A stretch of 64,000 nt of DNA from Sunxiuqinia elliptica (GTDB lineage: Bacteria; Bacteroidota; Bacteroidia; Bacteroidales; Prolixibacteraceae). This document shows, piece after piece, positions 55,037 to 64,000 of the stretch (positions are counted from its first letter, which is position 1; each line of letters opens with the position of its first letter). Made by a program: the position numbers and the translations under genes. Where the stretch lies: the NCBI RefSeq assembly GCF_900113005.1, contig NZ_FONW01000003.1, forward strand, positions 186,001 to 250,000, read 5' to 3'. The notes under the pieces were generated by a model. That model did not search any database. It saw nothing but the letters and a program-made list of their open reading frames with translations, and was not told where the DNA came from.

Positions 55037-56344
55037 TTAGTGATTAATCGCCAACGGCAAGGTATCAATTGGGTAATAATTAAATAAATCCTGCTGGGGC
55101 CATTCCTCTACTCGTCGCGTCAAACGCTGCATAAAACGATTAATTTCATACGGAAACTTTGAGCCCTTCCAGCTACTAGTATTGGAAAGAAATACCCAAC
55201 TCAAACCATCAGGTTGTCGCTTTAGCATAGCAACTGATCCTGCCATGCTTCCTGTGCGAGCCCAGGTGCCATGATCTGTTGTTGCCCGCCAACCGAGTGG
55301 CCCTTTAGCATAGGTGTTATCGGTCATTTCCAGGATGGAGTTATCCGACAAAATATCGTGCACCTGAGGATAGCCATCAATCAGCACAAGCAAACGAGAC
55401 AATTCGACCACAGAGCAAATCCAGCCACCAGCGGCTCCAAGTAGCTCGATAGGATTTCCGCCATCCGATTTAGCAACCATCAAGCCTTTTCCATTGAAAT
55501 CGAAGATCTGCTGACTGCCTCTTTGCTCGAAGTAGTCAACCTCATTGGGGAGTTTATACATTAAATTGCTATGTCCGATATGCATATCCAAAATACCATT
55601 GGGAATAAGAATATCTTCGCGAACATAGTCTTCGTAGCTTTTTCCAGTAATGGCAGAAACAACCTCGCCCAGAAACATATATCCCATATTGGAATAAGAG
55701 GTTTGTGAACCTGGCGGAAAGGATAATCGTCGACTCGCAACGTATTTAGAATAAGTTGTCATTGTAGCAGGAGGAGGATCTCCAACTTTATTGGCAATAC
55801 TCAAAGAATGAAAAGCAGGGTCGCCATAGCGCTGAGACCAACCTCCGGAATGGGCCAGCAAGTTTCGAACGGTAATTTGGTATAACTTTTTATCTCTTAC
55901 TTCTCTGAAATATTCATTGTCTAGTATTGCTCCAGGACCAAAGACTTGATCATCCAGATTGAGCCGACCATCTTCAACCAAGTGCATAATGGCAATGGCT
56001 GTGATAAGCTTAGAGACACTGGCAACTCTAAAGAGTTTTCCTGGCTCTACCTCATTGCCTATGCGGTCAGCTGTTCCAAAACCCTGAGCATATACCAACT
56101 GTTCATCTTTTATGACAGCAAGGGCAACTCCTTTCAACTCCCAACGTGTGATAAAGCGCTCAACCTGTTTGGCAATGTATTTAGAATGTTCAAAGTCAGA
56201 AAGGTCATTCCTGATTCTATAATTAAGCCCTTTCAGCTCCAATTCATAGTAGGCAGGCACTTGCTTTTTCCGGCTGATTCGCTTTGAACCAAAGGATAAA
56301 ACAAATACAGAAACAAGTACAAGATATTTGAGATACTTCGTCAT
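55037..56344 (-). CDS. Beta-lactamase-family serine hydrolase (class C-like)
   Basis: The 435-residue protein has an N-terminal signal or anchor (about 5-19) and the penicillin-binding fold. Visible are GVALAVIKDEQLVYAQGFG, the SxxK nucleophile motif at Ser109-Lys112 (RVASVSKLITA), YSNMGYMFLGEV containing the Y-x-N motif, and TDHGTWARTGSM near the third motif. The family covers esterases, D-aminopeptidases, carboxypeptidases and beta-lactamases; nothing here favours drug resistance. It starts 23 bases after pyrD on the same strand and may be read through from it, although the functions differ. Confidence 0.88.
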   Translation of the reverse strand: MTKYLKYLVLVSVFVLSFGSKRISRKKQVPAYYELELKGLNYRIRNDLSDFEHSKYIAKQVERFITRWELKGVALAVIKDEQLVYAQGFGTADRIGNEVEPGKLFRVASVSKLITAIAIMHLVEDGRLNLDDQVFGPGAILDNEYFREVRDKKLYQITVRNLLAHSGGWSQRYGDPAFHSLSIANKVGDPPPATMTTYSKYVASRRLSFPPGSQTSYSNMGYMFLGEVVSAITGKSYEDYVREDILIPNGILDMHIGHSNLMYKLPNEVDYFEQRGSQQIFDFNGKGLMVAKSDGGNPIELLGAAGGWICSVVELSRLLVLIDGYPQVHDILSDNSILEMTDNTYAKGPLGWRATTDHGTWARTGSMAGSVAMLKRQPDGLSWVFLSNTSSWKGSKFPYEINRFMQRLTRRVEEWPQQDLFNYYPIDTLPLAINH

Positions 56345-56367
56345 TTACAAATCTAAATTAGATTAAT

Positions 56368-57279
56368 TTACATTTGCAACCCACCAATTAAGTCACTCAT
56401 ACTATGCATTTTATTCTTTTCCATATACGAATCGATTCCTTCAACGATTTGAGTTGGAATCGTAGGATCAATAAAGATTGCTGTTCCAACCTGAACCGCA
56501 GAAGCTCCAGCCAACATAAACTCGATAGCATCCGTTGCATTCATGATTCCTCCCATCCCGATAACCGGGATTTGAACAGCCTGATATACCTGCCAAACCA
56601 TTCTTAAAGCAATCGGTTTAATGGCAGGGCCTGATAAACCGCCAGTGATGGTTGATAAAACTGGCTTCCGACTATTGGCATCGACAGCCATTCCCAGGAA
56701 AGTGTTTACCAGCGAAACAGAGTCGGCCCCTTGACCTTCAACAGCTTTCGCAATTTCAGCAATATTGGTCACATTGGGTGAAAGCTTTACAATCAATGGT
56801 TTATCGTACACTCTACGAACAGCCTTAACCACCGCCTCTGCTGAAGGACAACTTACCCCAAAAGCCATGCCTCCTTCTTTTACGTTTGGACAACTGATAT
56901 TAAGCTCAATGGCAGGAATCTTATCCAATTCATTGATACGCTCCGTCAGTTCGATATATTCTTCGATTGTTGATCCATTGACATTAACGATAAAGTTACT
57001 GTCAATGTCCTTAATATTCGGGTAGATATTCTGAATGAAGTTGTCAACCCCTTTATTTTGCAATCCTACAGCATTTAACATTCCCGAAGGGGTTTCAGCC
57101 ATCCGGGGATAGTCGTTGCCTTGACGAGGCTTTAAAGTGGTTCCTTTCATGACTACGCCTCCAAGCATAGCCAAATCCACGAAATCAGCAATTTCTTCAC
57201 CAAAACCACAAGTTCCCGAAGCGGTTAATACCGGGTTTTTAAACACCAAATCCTTGATACGAACGCTTAAATCTACCAT
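56368..57279 (-). CDS. pyrD: Dihydroorotate dehydrogenase, class 1B catalytic subunit
   Basis: The 303-residue flavoprotein matches Pyr[17 protein letters not shown] (about 14-28), [30 protein letters not shown] (about 50-80), the catalytic-cysteine segment [12 protein letters not shown] (about 124-135), [10 protein letters not shown] and [13 protein letters not shown], ending [10 protein letters not shown]...[11 protein letters not shown]. It oxidises dihydroorotate to orotate in pyrimidine synthesis, in the cytoplasm, with NAD+ as final acceptor. Its ATG overlaps the end of pyrK by 7 bases, so the two subunits are translationally coupled. Confidence 0.96.
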   Translation of the reverse strand: MVDLSVRIKDLVFKNPVLTASGTCGFGEEIADFVDLAMLGGVVMKGTTLKPRQGNDYPRMAETPSGMLNAVGLQNKGVDNFIQNIYPNIKDIDSNFIVNVNGSTIEEYIELTERINELDKIPAIELNISCPNVKEGGMAFGVSCPSAEAVVKAVRRVYDKPLIVKLSPNVTNIAEIAKAVEGQGADSVSLVNTFLGMAVDANSRKPVLSTITGGLSGPAIKPIALRMVWQVYQAVQIPVIGMGGIMNATDAIEFMLAGASAVQVGTAIFIDPTIPTQIVEGIDSYMEKNKMHSMSDLIGGLQM

Positions 57280-58046
57280 GTTAGTTTATTAATATTAAAA
57301 ACCGGTCCTTCTGTACATACACACTGATTGCCTTCCTTGGTTTTCTCAACGCAGCATAAGCAAACGCCAAAGCCACAAGCCATCATATTTTCCAACGACA
57401 CTTCACAAGAAATACCTTTGACTGCAGCTTCCTTAGCAACAGCCTTCATCATCATGTCAGGGCCACAAGTATAAACCCGATCAAAAGTGCTTAATTCATT
57501 GGTAAATACAGGATGGTGAGTTACAAAGCCTTTTTCACCCAGGCTTCCATCTTCGGTGGTAAAGTAATAATTCCCAAATGCCTGATAAGCATCAATATTG
57601 ACGTGATCTTGTTGACTTCTAGCTCCCAGGATGACATGGACGTTCTCAGCTGGGAGTCCGCATATTTTTGCTAAAAATAGCATTGGAGCGACACCACTAC
57701 CACCACCAATTAGTAAAACCTTATCTTGTTTTTGAGGTAATGTAAAGCTATTTCCTAAAGGATAAACAACACTGATTTTTTCTCCTTCTTCGTAAGTGGT
57801 TAACACTTTTGAACCTCGCCCCAGAATCTTAACTAACAACGAAAATGTATTATTCTCGTAATCAACGTCCAATACAGAAAATGGACGACGCAAGAATATT
57901 TCAGTTGCTTTTTTAATCTCAATATTTACAAATTGACCGGGAAAAATCTCAGGTAATTTCGTCGGAGCTTGCAAGACCAGTTTAAAATTATCATGGTTTA
58001 ACTGTTTATTCTCTACTAGCAGCAACTCCTGAACCGTTTTCTTCAT
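57273..58046 (-). CDS. pyrK: Dihydroorotate dehydrogenase electron-transfer subunit
   Basis: I start at the ATG at 58046 ([16 protein letters not shown]), giving 257 residues; twelve further in-frame codons upstream do not resemble the family. Visible are the FAD-binding [12 protein letters not shown] (about 63-74), the NAD-binding [13 protein letters not shown] (about 110-122), [13 protein letters not shown] and the C-terminal 2Fe-2S cysteines in [15 protein letters not shown] with a fourth Cys in NQCVCTEGP. It passes electrons from PyrD to NAD+. It overlaps pyrD by 7 bases and lies 125 bases after the XRE regulator gene. Confidence 0.94.
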   Translation of the reverse strand: MKKTVQELLLVENKQLNHDNFKLVLQAPTKLPEIFPGQFVNIEIKKATEIFLRRPFSVLDVDYENNTFSLLVKILGRGSKVLTTYEEGEKISVVYPLGNSFTLPQKQDKVLLIGGGSGVAPMLFLAKICGLPAENVHVILGARSQQDHVNIDAYQAFGNYYFTTEDGSLGEKGFVTHHPVFTNELSTFDRVYTCGPDMMMKAVAKEAAVKGISCEVSLENMMACGFGVCLCCVEKTKEGNQCVCTEGPVFNINKLTW

Positions 58047-58171
58047 GTGTTTATAATTGAATGTTTTTACGTGGTAACACATGTAACTTGCCAGTAAGCA
58101 CTCGAAGAAAGCTACTTCAGCTGGCTCATTTCATACGATACGAATTTGCCGGCAAAGATAACCAGAATAAT

Positions 58172-58612
58172 TTATTTTGACGGACCGTATTCTCTAAAAG
58201 TTTGATCAGTATAAAACACAACAATGCGTTCTACTTGTTTTTCAGAGGAAGTCTCTCGCACTGCTTCTGCTAAAGGATTGACAGGTGTTTTTTCAACTGT
58301 TGGCGCTGAAATATCAAGCGGCTTAATCCTTTCCTTTTCCACAGGAGCTTGTAACTCTTGCTGTTGTTCGAAAAGAACCGGCTGCACTTGATCCTTAGAT
58401 CCGTCTTCAAGCATCGTTCCATTGCCCATAATCAACCATTTGGCATTGATTTCCGGATAGGTTTCCAACAATTTTGAAATAAACTGAAAGCTGGGCTTAT
58501 TTCTCCCGTGTAGTACATGGGTTACATTCGACCGTTGTACGCCAATCGTATCTGCCAGCTCCGAAGAACTCAATCCTTTATGATCCATGAAATTCTTAAT
58601 CCTGCTATTCAT
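58172..58612 (-). CDS. XRE-family helix-turn-helix regulator
   Basis: The 146-residue protein has an N-terminal helix-turn-helix (about 1-60: RIKNFMDHKGLSSSELADTIGVQRSNVTHVLHGRNKPSFQFISKLLETYPEINAKWL in outline, as in phage-repressor-like domains), then a Pro/Gln/Glu-rich linker and a short conserved-looking end (VERIVVFYTDQTFREYGP). The layout is common in Bacteroidota. Targets are not known. Dyad sequences in its promoter region suggest self-control. It lies upstream of pyrK on the same strand across 125 bases, without an obvious link to pyrimidine synthesis. Confidence 0.85.
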   Translation of the reverse strand: MNSRIKNFMDHKGLSSSELADTIGVQRSNVTHVLHGRNKPSFQFISKLLETYPEINAKWLIMGNGTMLEDGSKDQVQPVLFEQQQELQAPVEKERIKPLDISAPTVEKTPVNPLAEAVRETSSEKQVERIVVFYTDQTFREYGPSK

Positions 58613-58665
58613 ATTTGAGAATTTTACATTTCACAAATATACAACAACAAATTTAAATAACACAA
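58611..58665 (-). promoter_or_regulatory. Promoter and dyads of the XRE regulator gene
   Basis: On the minus strand TATATTTG (58634-58641) fits TAnnTTTG, with TTG (58663-58665) 21 bases further upstream. The -7 box is half of an inverted repeat ATATTTG-N16-CAAATAT (58611-58640). A second dyad CATTTG-N7-CAAATG lies upstream at 58691-58709. These may be binding sites for the encoded regulator. Confidence 0.5.
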
Positions 58666-59588
58666 CAGCTCTCCCTATTTACAAAAGTTTCATTTGTAAC
58701 TCTCAAATGACAAAAACCGTAAACTCCCCCAGATTACACTTAAAGTAAAACTAACAACAAACTCCCTAATATACTCATAGAAAACACACTAAACAAACAA
58801 AGACTCTTTAAAATAGCAGCATTTGCAGCCTGCGTCCCAAAATACGCTAAGAAAACACTTTAGATAATACCACTAAATACCTGATTTAATGTATATTATT
58901 TCACGAGAATAGCACAATAGACTAAATAGTCGGCCGCAACTTTTACGTGATTTACAATACACATGAACAGTAGACAAATCTGAAAAGTAAAGACAAAAAA
59001 ACAAGTCTCCTCTCCTCTTCTGCAATTAACAAATACAAACTAGCAAACAATATTGACTCGCATTGTCTAATTCAAAAATGTAAATCAGGAGAATGATAAA
59101 AGAGAAAGTACTTTAGGAATTCTAAAAATATTTATCCCTCACATGGGTTTAGTTATTTGTCTATTTTACGTTTTTACCTTGTTGCAAATTTTGATCATAA
59201 ACTAAATCGTTAAATGGAGAAATCTGAGAAAGTTCAGAACTGCTTGTTTCCTACACTTAAAAAGTCAAAAAAGAAACTGAAGCGCCGACAATAATTAGAC
59301 TACACGCAAATTTTCACGCCCTGCTAACTGTGACGTCAAAAATATTGAATTCTCAATGAGCTAAAAAGCGCACTAAATATGTCTAAAACACTAATAACCA
59401 TCGGATACTTACATTTATCTGGCTCTGTTTTAAAACTGCAATCTAGCCCAAAATCTCTATATTGAGCAAAAAATCTCTGCTTCGTCATTTATTTAAAGAT
59501 TCTGGATCAGAAATTCATGGTGATGTCATTTTGCTTAATTAAATTCGCCAGAACATTTTTTAGAATAAAAAGAAATCAATCATAAGCC
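58666..59588. other. Long AT-rich intergenic region between divergent genes
   Basis: Apart from the dyad at 58691-58709 this stretch of about 920 bases shows no gene, RNA or clear terminator. A 26-codon ORF at 59214-59294 (MEKSEKVQNC start, basic Lys/Arg-rich end) has no ribosome-binding site and no clean -7 box and is not called. It may hold a small RNA or be a relic. Confidence 0.45.
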
Positions 59589-60791
59589 ATGAGAGGAATT
59601 CCCGGTTCTGGTGTTTTTATTTTTTTTGCTATCGTTTTTCTTATTGAGTTGTTAGCGTTTTTTGCCGTGCGGCATTTGCTTGATCGCCCTCGTGTAAAAA
59701 AACAAGTAACCTTGATGTATTGGTTACTCAGTTTTTTGATGTTTGCAATCTTGCTGCTGGCTTTTTTAAACCCAGATAAGATTCGAGAAACAACCAATTA
59801 TCAGTTTTTTTACTTTGTTATCTCCGTCTCCTTTTTAAACCTTCTTCCTAAAATAATTTTAGCTGTTGGTTATTTACTTTCAATCATTCCAAGACTATTT
59901 CGCTCATTTCGAATAAGCCGCGTTGTGGTGATGAGTTCTTTAATCATTGGACTTGGCCTAGTCATTACCATTGGCTATAGCATTGCCTTTGGCCGAAAAA
60001 CCCTCCGAATTGAAAAGCATGAGATATTTATTAAAGACTTGCCGGCCGAGTTAGATCAAACAATACTGCTTCAATTTTCGGATACTCATCTGGGAAGTTT
60101 TGAAACTGATGCTTTCTTTAAACGAACTGTCGAAGTCATAAATCAACAAAACGCTGATGTGCTATTATTTACTGGCGATATGGTAAACAATTATTATCAG
60201 GAAATGGAAGGTTTTGAAGATGAACTGGCTAACATGAAGGCGAAATATGGGAAGTTTGCGATACTTGGTAACCATGACTACGGAGACTATTCCAATTGGG
60301 AAAATGACCAACTAAAGCGCAATAACCATCAGCAACTTTGTGACAAGATTGAGCAAGCTGGATTTCAGTTGCTTCAAAATGAATCTGCTGCAATCTCAAT
60401 AAATCACACCCCTGTTGAAATTATTGGAGTTGAAAATTGGGGACATGCTCCTTTTCCTCAATATGCCGACTTAAGTAAAGCATTGAAAGATACCAAGGCC
60501 AACTCTCTAAAAGTATTGCTCAGTCACGATCCTGCTCATTGGGAGGCGCAAGTAATTGATCAAACCGAAATTCCACTTACGCTATCAGGCCATACGCATG
60601 CTGCACAAACAGGACTTCGTATTGCAGGAATTGAATTTAGCCCAATGTACTTTGTCCAAAAATACTGGGGCGGACTTTATCAGCGTAACGACCAATACCT
60701 ATATGTTAACCGGGGTTTTGGTTGTGTCGGATTTCTTGGCAGAATTGATATGGCACCTGAAATTACAGTGTTAACCCTTCGTTCAAAGTGA
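59589..60791 (+). CDS. Membrane-anchored metallophosphoesterase
   Basis: The 400-residue protein has four hydrophobic segments in its first 140 residues (about 7-27, 42-60, 74-100 and 115-135). A calcineurin-like phosphoesterase domain follows (about 155-400) with all metal-binding motifs: SDTHLGSF, TGDMVNN, LGNHDYGD, LLSHDP and SGHTHAAQTG. Similar membrane proteins (YkuE-like) cleave phosphodiesters such as UDP-sugar or lipid derivatives; the substrate here is unknown. It is convergent with the metallopeptidase-like gene and their ends overlap by 9 bases. Confidence 0.9.
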   Translation: MRGIPGSGVFIFFAIVFLIELLAFFAVRHLLDRPRVKKQVTLMYWLLSFLMFAILLLAFLNPDKIRETTNYQFFYFVISVSFLNLLPKIILAVGYLLSIIPRLFRSFRISRVVVMSSLIIGLGLVITIGYSIAFGRKTLRIEKHEIFIKDLPAELDQTILLQFSDTHLGSFETDAFFKRTVEVINQQNADVLLFTGDMVNNYYQEMEGFEDELANMKAKYGKFAILGNHDYGDYSNWENDQLKRNNHQQLCDKIEQAGFQLLQNESAAISINHTPVEIIGVENWGHAPFPQYADLSKALKDTKANSLKVLLSHDPAHWEAQVIDQTEIPLTLSGHTHAAQTGLRIAGIEFSPMYFVQKYWGGLYQRNDQYLYVNRGFGCVGFLGRIDMAPEITVLTLRSK

Positions 60792-63677
60792 GTCGAAATC
60801 CACTGAAAAGAGCAATTGGAAATAGGCTTTTTGAGACTTAGGCAAGAAAGCTGTCCGAAGCCCTAACGAGACAGGTGTCAGCAAGCGTAAAAAATGCCCG
60901 TCTCCCATAAGATCAACACCAATTGATTGCATATCCGTTGAGAATGTTCCGGCAACCTGACCTTCCTGGCTGTATAAATTACCCGTTGCATGAGCATAAT
61001 CATAAAAGAAATTAGCACGCAAACGTTTCAAGAAAATCCAGCGACCTAAGCTCCAATCAGGATAAGCCAACGGCATAGCATAATCTGCCGATAAAGTATA
61101 AATCTCATTGTTTTGGAAACTTTTATAACCATGGGGAGAACGAACAATATTCCCAAAAGTAAAGGCAGCTCCTTGATTGCGTTTTTGATAGCCGTAGTAA
61201 AAACGAGTACCATGATTCTGCATAAAACCAGGAACAAACAGGTAAGCTTGAACAGCAGACAAATCTCCAACATCACTGCCTCCTTTTAATCCATACCGAA
61301 ACGTTAGTTCAAGCGCTTGTCCCCATCGTGGCCGAAGGTCGAGTTCTGCCTGTCTCAACATATTTTGCAAATACAGTTGGTAGGTTACCGAATGATAGTA
61401 ACCTTCGTAAAATTCATGTGGTGTATCAGTTGTATGAGCAATGTTCTGGTAAGCATAGTCAATTTTTGGGCGAACGTACTGGGTATACTTTCCCTGGCTA
61501 AATTGCAAGGGCAAGTAAACACTCGCATCAATATTTAATTCTTTCCACGAAAAGCGTTGCTTGGTTGTGTCGCTTGCAATAATAGCACCACTCTCTTGAT
61601 CAATTGTATTCTCTATCAACCAATAATGTGCGCTTGGCTTTCGATAAGAAACCTCTGCATCAAAAACAGGAAACCAACCTGAATATTTAAATCCAGCAAT
61701 ATACTTCCCTGTTTCGTCGGCCCAATCATATTCATAGCCCAAACGAGTTTCCGCGGTCCCCAACTTATTTTGAGAAAATAAGGAAACACCCGGTTTTACA
61801 TCTTCTTCGGCTGCATCGATATAAGCTGGAGCCCAACTATGAAAGTTGAATAAATGAGCCAATTTCCGATAAGGCTTTGTTTCAAAAACGGCATGCTCTT
61901 TTTCTGAAAAATCAGGGATTCCTAACTCCTGACTCGCCAGTTTTTCTGCCAAGGGATAAGTTTTAAATATTGTGGAATCCAATTCCTTATTTACCATTTC
62001 GTTTTGATGAAGCTGCACCAGTTGAAAACCATCGGAGTTATAATTACTAAAAACCAAACCTCCACCAATAGACGCAGGATAATCAGCTCCAAAGGGTACC
62101 GAGCTTAGCTGTTTCGTTAGCTTGCTATTAAGATCTAGCTGGTAAATATTATCGATTCCAGAAAAAGAGCCTGTAAAGTACAACTTGTCATCAGCAAAAT
62201 AAGGATTGCGTATTTCATGAAAATGTCCATCCATAAGCACTTTTGAGTGTCCGGTCATTACGTCCAATGAAGTCAGCTTCTTTCCTTCTGAGGATTGTGT
62301 TACAAAGAATAAAGAGTTGCCAGAATCATCCCAACAAGGTGTAAGTAGATAAGGATTGCCTGGCAATTTGAATTGCTGAAGCAGTTGGCCATTTTGCAAA
62401 TCAAAAATTGACAAAGAATAATGATTCGAATGATCCACTTCAATTGCAGCAAATTGCTTAAATGACGGGCTGATCGTAGGACTAAACAGCTTATTCTCAT
62501 GCTCAAAAACCTGCTTCTCATTGGTTTCGCTGTTGTAAACCACAATCACTGATCGATCAGCATGCGTCCATCTTATATCTGGCCGGCGTTCAGACCAAAT
62601 CAATTGATTTCCTCTTCCAGAAAACGACTCTTTGAAAATAGCACCGGGAGTCGTAACCAATTCTTCTGATTTAGAAGTCAGTCTGACAATTCGAGAAAGA
62701 TCAACCCGACTTTCTTTTAACGCAATCCAAGTGGAGTCATTCAGTGCGTAAGCCTGTGTGTATCTCGTAAAAAACGGCTGTCTAGCAGTAATTTCTTTCA
62801 CTTTATAAATCTTGATATCAGCCACTTCCCGACTCCATTCTTTTTGATAATCATTAAACAAACTACGATATAACCCGGCTTGGTTCATCCCTGTTTCTCG
62901 TTTCAAAACACGATCAACCGGTGTAATGGATAAGGGACGCTTGGCAATCTCGCTAATAACATTTTCCCAAACTTGCGACCCAAATTTTTGGCGAGTACCT
63001 CCCACCATCCAATAGCCAAACTTATACCGGTTCGGTACAAAATCTTTATAGGATCCCAAAGAAGCTTTATTAAAAGAATATGCTCCTTTCTCCAAAAGCT
63101 GCGCTTTGTTTTCCATCAAAAAAGAAGGCAATCGTCCGCGTCCTGCTTTTGAAAGTGCAGTTTCTGTAACCACCGCATCTCCTTCAATAAACCAAAATGG
63201 TAAATAAGCTCCAACAGCTACCGCAGCTGCCTGCTCTCCAAATAATATTGGCAGAATGTCAGGTAATTCTTGTTGAATTTTGTCCATTTGCACCACATGT
63301 CGAAATTCATGAATTGCCAGCTGTTCCAACCAGTCCTGTGCATAAATGGCTTGATGCGGAGTTGTAAACAACTCAACTCGTTTGGGAGACCAAGCCACCA
63401 AACCATTTGACTTCACAGTGTGTGTATGCAGAATGATCGAAATTTTCCGAGGTTCGTGCTTTAAACTTTTCGAGCCATAAGCATATACTTTCTCAAAAAC
63501 AAAAGCTACCTGTTGAGCTTTCTCTTCGTAGTCTTCTGGATAAATAAGCTGAAAGTGCTTTGTATTTATTTGACGCCACCGGATTGATGCGGGTTCCTGT
63601 CCTGTTGAAAAATACTGCGAATACCCCGTCGTTAGCGAAAAAAAAGCTAGCACAAAGCTGATGACGAACCTCTTCAT
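60783..63677 (-). CDS. Outer-membrane protein with metallopeptidase, beta-propeller and barrel regions
   Basis: The 964-residue protein has a signal peptide (MKRFVISFVLAFFSLTTGYSQ). A peptidase MA-like domain (about 30-290) shows the zinc motif HEFRH (His123, Glu124, His127) and a downstream WFIEGDAVVTETAL that can give the third ligand. A TolB/WD40-like propeller region follows (about 300-600, repeats such as KLFSPTISPSFKQFAAIEVD, PCWDDSGNSLFFVTQ and NPYFADDKLYFTGSFSGIDNIYQLDL). The last third (about 620-964) is rich in aromatic beta strands and ends LLFSVDFDSL, as in outer-membrane barrels. It may degrade proteins at the cell surface; the three-part plan is assigned by eye. Confidence 0.82.
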   Translation of the reverse strand: MKRFVISFVLAFFSLTTGYSQYFSTGQEPASIRWRQINTKHFQLIYPEDYEEKAQQVAFVFEKVYAYGSKSLKHEPRKISIILHTHTVKSNGLVAWSPKRVELFTTPHQAIYAQDWLEQLAIHEFRHVVQMDKIQQELPDILPILFGEQAAAVAVGAYLPFWFIEGDAVVTETALSKAGRGRLPSFLMENKAQLLEKGAYSFNKASLGSYKDFVPNRYKFGYWMVGGTRQKFGSQVWENVISEIAKRPLSITPVDRVLKRETGMNQAGLYRSLFNDYQKEWSREVADIKIYKVKEITARQPFFTRYTQAYALNDSTWIALKESRVDLSRIVRLTSKSEELVTTPGAIFKESFSGRGNQLIWSERRPDIRWTHADRSVIVVYNSETNEKQVFEHENKLFSPTISPSFKQFAAIEVDHSNHYSLSIFDLQNGQLLQQFKLPGNPYLLTPCWDDSGNSLFFVTQSSEGKKLTSLDVMTGHSKVLMDGHFHEIRNPYFADDKLYFTGSFSGIDNIYQLDLNSKLTKQLSSVPFGADYPASIGGGLVFSNYNSDGFQLVQLHQNEMVNKELDSTIFKTYPLAEKLASQELGIPDFSEKEHAVFETKPYRKLAHLFNFHSWAPAYIDAAEEDVKPGVSLFSQNKLGTAETRLGYEYDWADETGKYIAGFKYSGWFPVFDAEVSYRKPSAHYWLIENTIDQESGAIIASDTTKQRFSWKELNIDASVYLPLQFSQGKYTQYVRPKIDYAYQNIAHTTDTPHEFYEGYYHSVTYQLYLQNMLRQAELDLRPRWGQALELTFRYGLKGGSDVGDLSAVQAYLFVPGFMQNHGTRFYYGYQKRNQGAAFTFGNIVRSPHGYKSFQNNEIYTLSADYAMPLAYPDWSLGRWIFLKRLRANFFYDYAHATGNLYSQEGQVAGTFSTDMQSIGVDLMGDGHFLRLLTPVSLGLRTAFLPKSQKAYFQLLFSVDFDSL

Positions 63678-63891
63678 TTGTTCGATTTTTTATTGTGAAA
63701 TAGCTAGTCATTCGATCTAATGACTTCTGAAAATTCCGATTGAGTCTTTTCTAGTGAAGGCATGACAAAAAAGGCAATTGTTCCAACTAGAATTTAGCGC
63801 ATGCGAGTTTTCGTTTAGTGTGATTCAGACAGACAGACCTGCTACTCCTTATAAATAATTATTTTTAGTCAGGTGAATATAACCAAAAAAA

Positions 63892-63911
63892 GCCGGAGCA
63901 ATTACTCCGGC
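63892..63911 (-). terminator. Terminator of the gene cut by the right edge
   Basis: A 7-bp GC-rich stem GCCGGAG/CTCCGGC (63892-63898 and 63905-63911) has AAAAAAA on its left, giving a U-tract in minus-strand RNA. It lies 24 bases past the stop at 63935. Confidence 0.87.
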
Positions 63912-63934
63912 CTGATCTATTTTTTAGTAACGAT

Positions 63935-64000
63935 TTAATCAATTAGCATATTTTCCTGCTTGTTAATTGCTCCCTGATACAAGGATGCAAAAGAAGCATG
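63935..64000 (-). CDS. C-terminal 21 codons of a gene that continues beyond the right edge
   Basis: On the minus strand the frame from the edge reads HASFASLYQGAINKQENM then LID and a TAA stop at 63935-63937. A strong hairpin terminator follows directly, which supports a real gene end. Too little is present to name the protein. Confidence 0.55.
   Translation of the reverse strand, partial: HASFASLYQGAINKQENMLID

Noticed and set aside
55037-56344. The serine hydrolase as an antibiotic-resistance beta-lactamase
   Set aside because: Only general family motifs are visible; such proteins are mostly esterases or peptidases, and no resistance context exists.
49386-59355. The 16-mer AAATATTGAATTCTCA occurring at 49386 and again at 59340
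   Set aside because: Both are in AT-rich noncoding DNA, where one chance match of this length is expected within the window; flanks do not match.

Overview
The window looks like chromosomal DNA of a Bacteroidota bacterium. The signs are a SusD-type glycan-binding protein, GH97 enzymes, many signal peptides and lipoboxes, TAnnTTTG promoter boxes (the Bacteroidota -7 element), a TonB-receptor barrel fragment, and fused alpha-beta E1 subunits of branched-chain 2-oxo acid dehydrogenase. A marine or environmental Marinilabiliales/Prolixibacteraceae-like organism is my inference; no rRNA lies in the window to confirm it. I see no prophage, insertion sequence, CRISPR array or tRNA.

Region 1 (1-15.6 kb, all + strand) is the right part of a polysaccharide utilisation locus. 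It runs: C-terminal part of a SusD protein, terminator-like hairpin, parallel beta-helix lipoprotein, large GH2 enzyme, GH97 lipoprotein, an SGNH-esterase/DUF5703 fusion, a second GH97, an orphan 37-codon signal-peptide ORF, an SDR oxidoreductase and mannonate dehydratase (uxuA). The last two are the cytoplasmic fructuronate/mannonate steps, so the glycan probably contains hexuronic acid, perhaps esterified. The SusC partner and any regulator would lie left of the window.

Region 2 (15.6-17.7 kb) looks decayed. It holds diverged intergenic repeats, a single-domain DEAD-box-like protein and the C-terminal piece of a TonB-dependent receptor barrel.

Region 3 (17.7-29.3 kb) holds mnmE, two glycosyltransferases, fabG, a PfkB-type sugar kinase, a membrane SpoIIE-type phosphatase, an MscS channel, and a small metal/redox-flavoured group (NifX-like protein divergent from a PepSY membrane protein and a His-rich OB-fold lipoprotein, with a 16-bp palindrome between them), then an unknown lipoprotein.

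Region 4 (29.4-38.5 kb) links branched-chain amino acid and propionyl-CoA metabolism: a fused E1, then a three-gene biotin carboxylase / biotin carrier / carboxyltransferase operon, then a divergent DUF5916 outer-membrane protein.

Region 5 (38.5-54.3 kb) is mostly housekeeping: a MATE transporter, trhO and a dus gene (tRNA modification), clpC, gyrA, a TPR protein with a near-perfect promoter, mgsA, and an E2-E1-flavodoxin operon.

Region 6 (54.3-64 kb) holds a small secreted unknown, a serine beta-lactamase-like hydrolase, pyrD-pyrK, an XRE regulator, a 976-bp AT-rich intergenic region, a metallophosphoesterase, a large three-part surface metallopeptidase-like protein, and the last 21 codons of a gene cut by the right edge.

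The most unusual items are the SGNH-DUF5703 fusion, the duplicated readable repeat near 15.6-16.3 kb, the palindromic operator at 27.13 kb, the lone-RecA helicase-like protein, and the metallopeptidase-propeller-barrel protein. None of them proves a new system by sequence alone.
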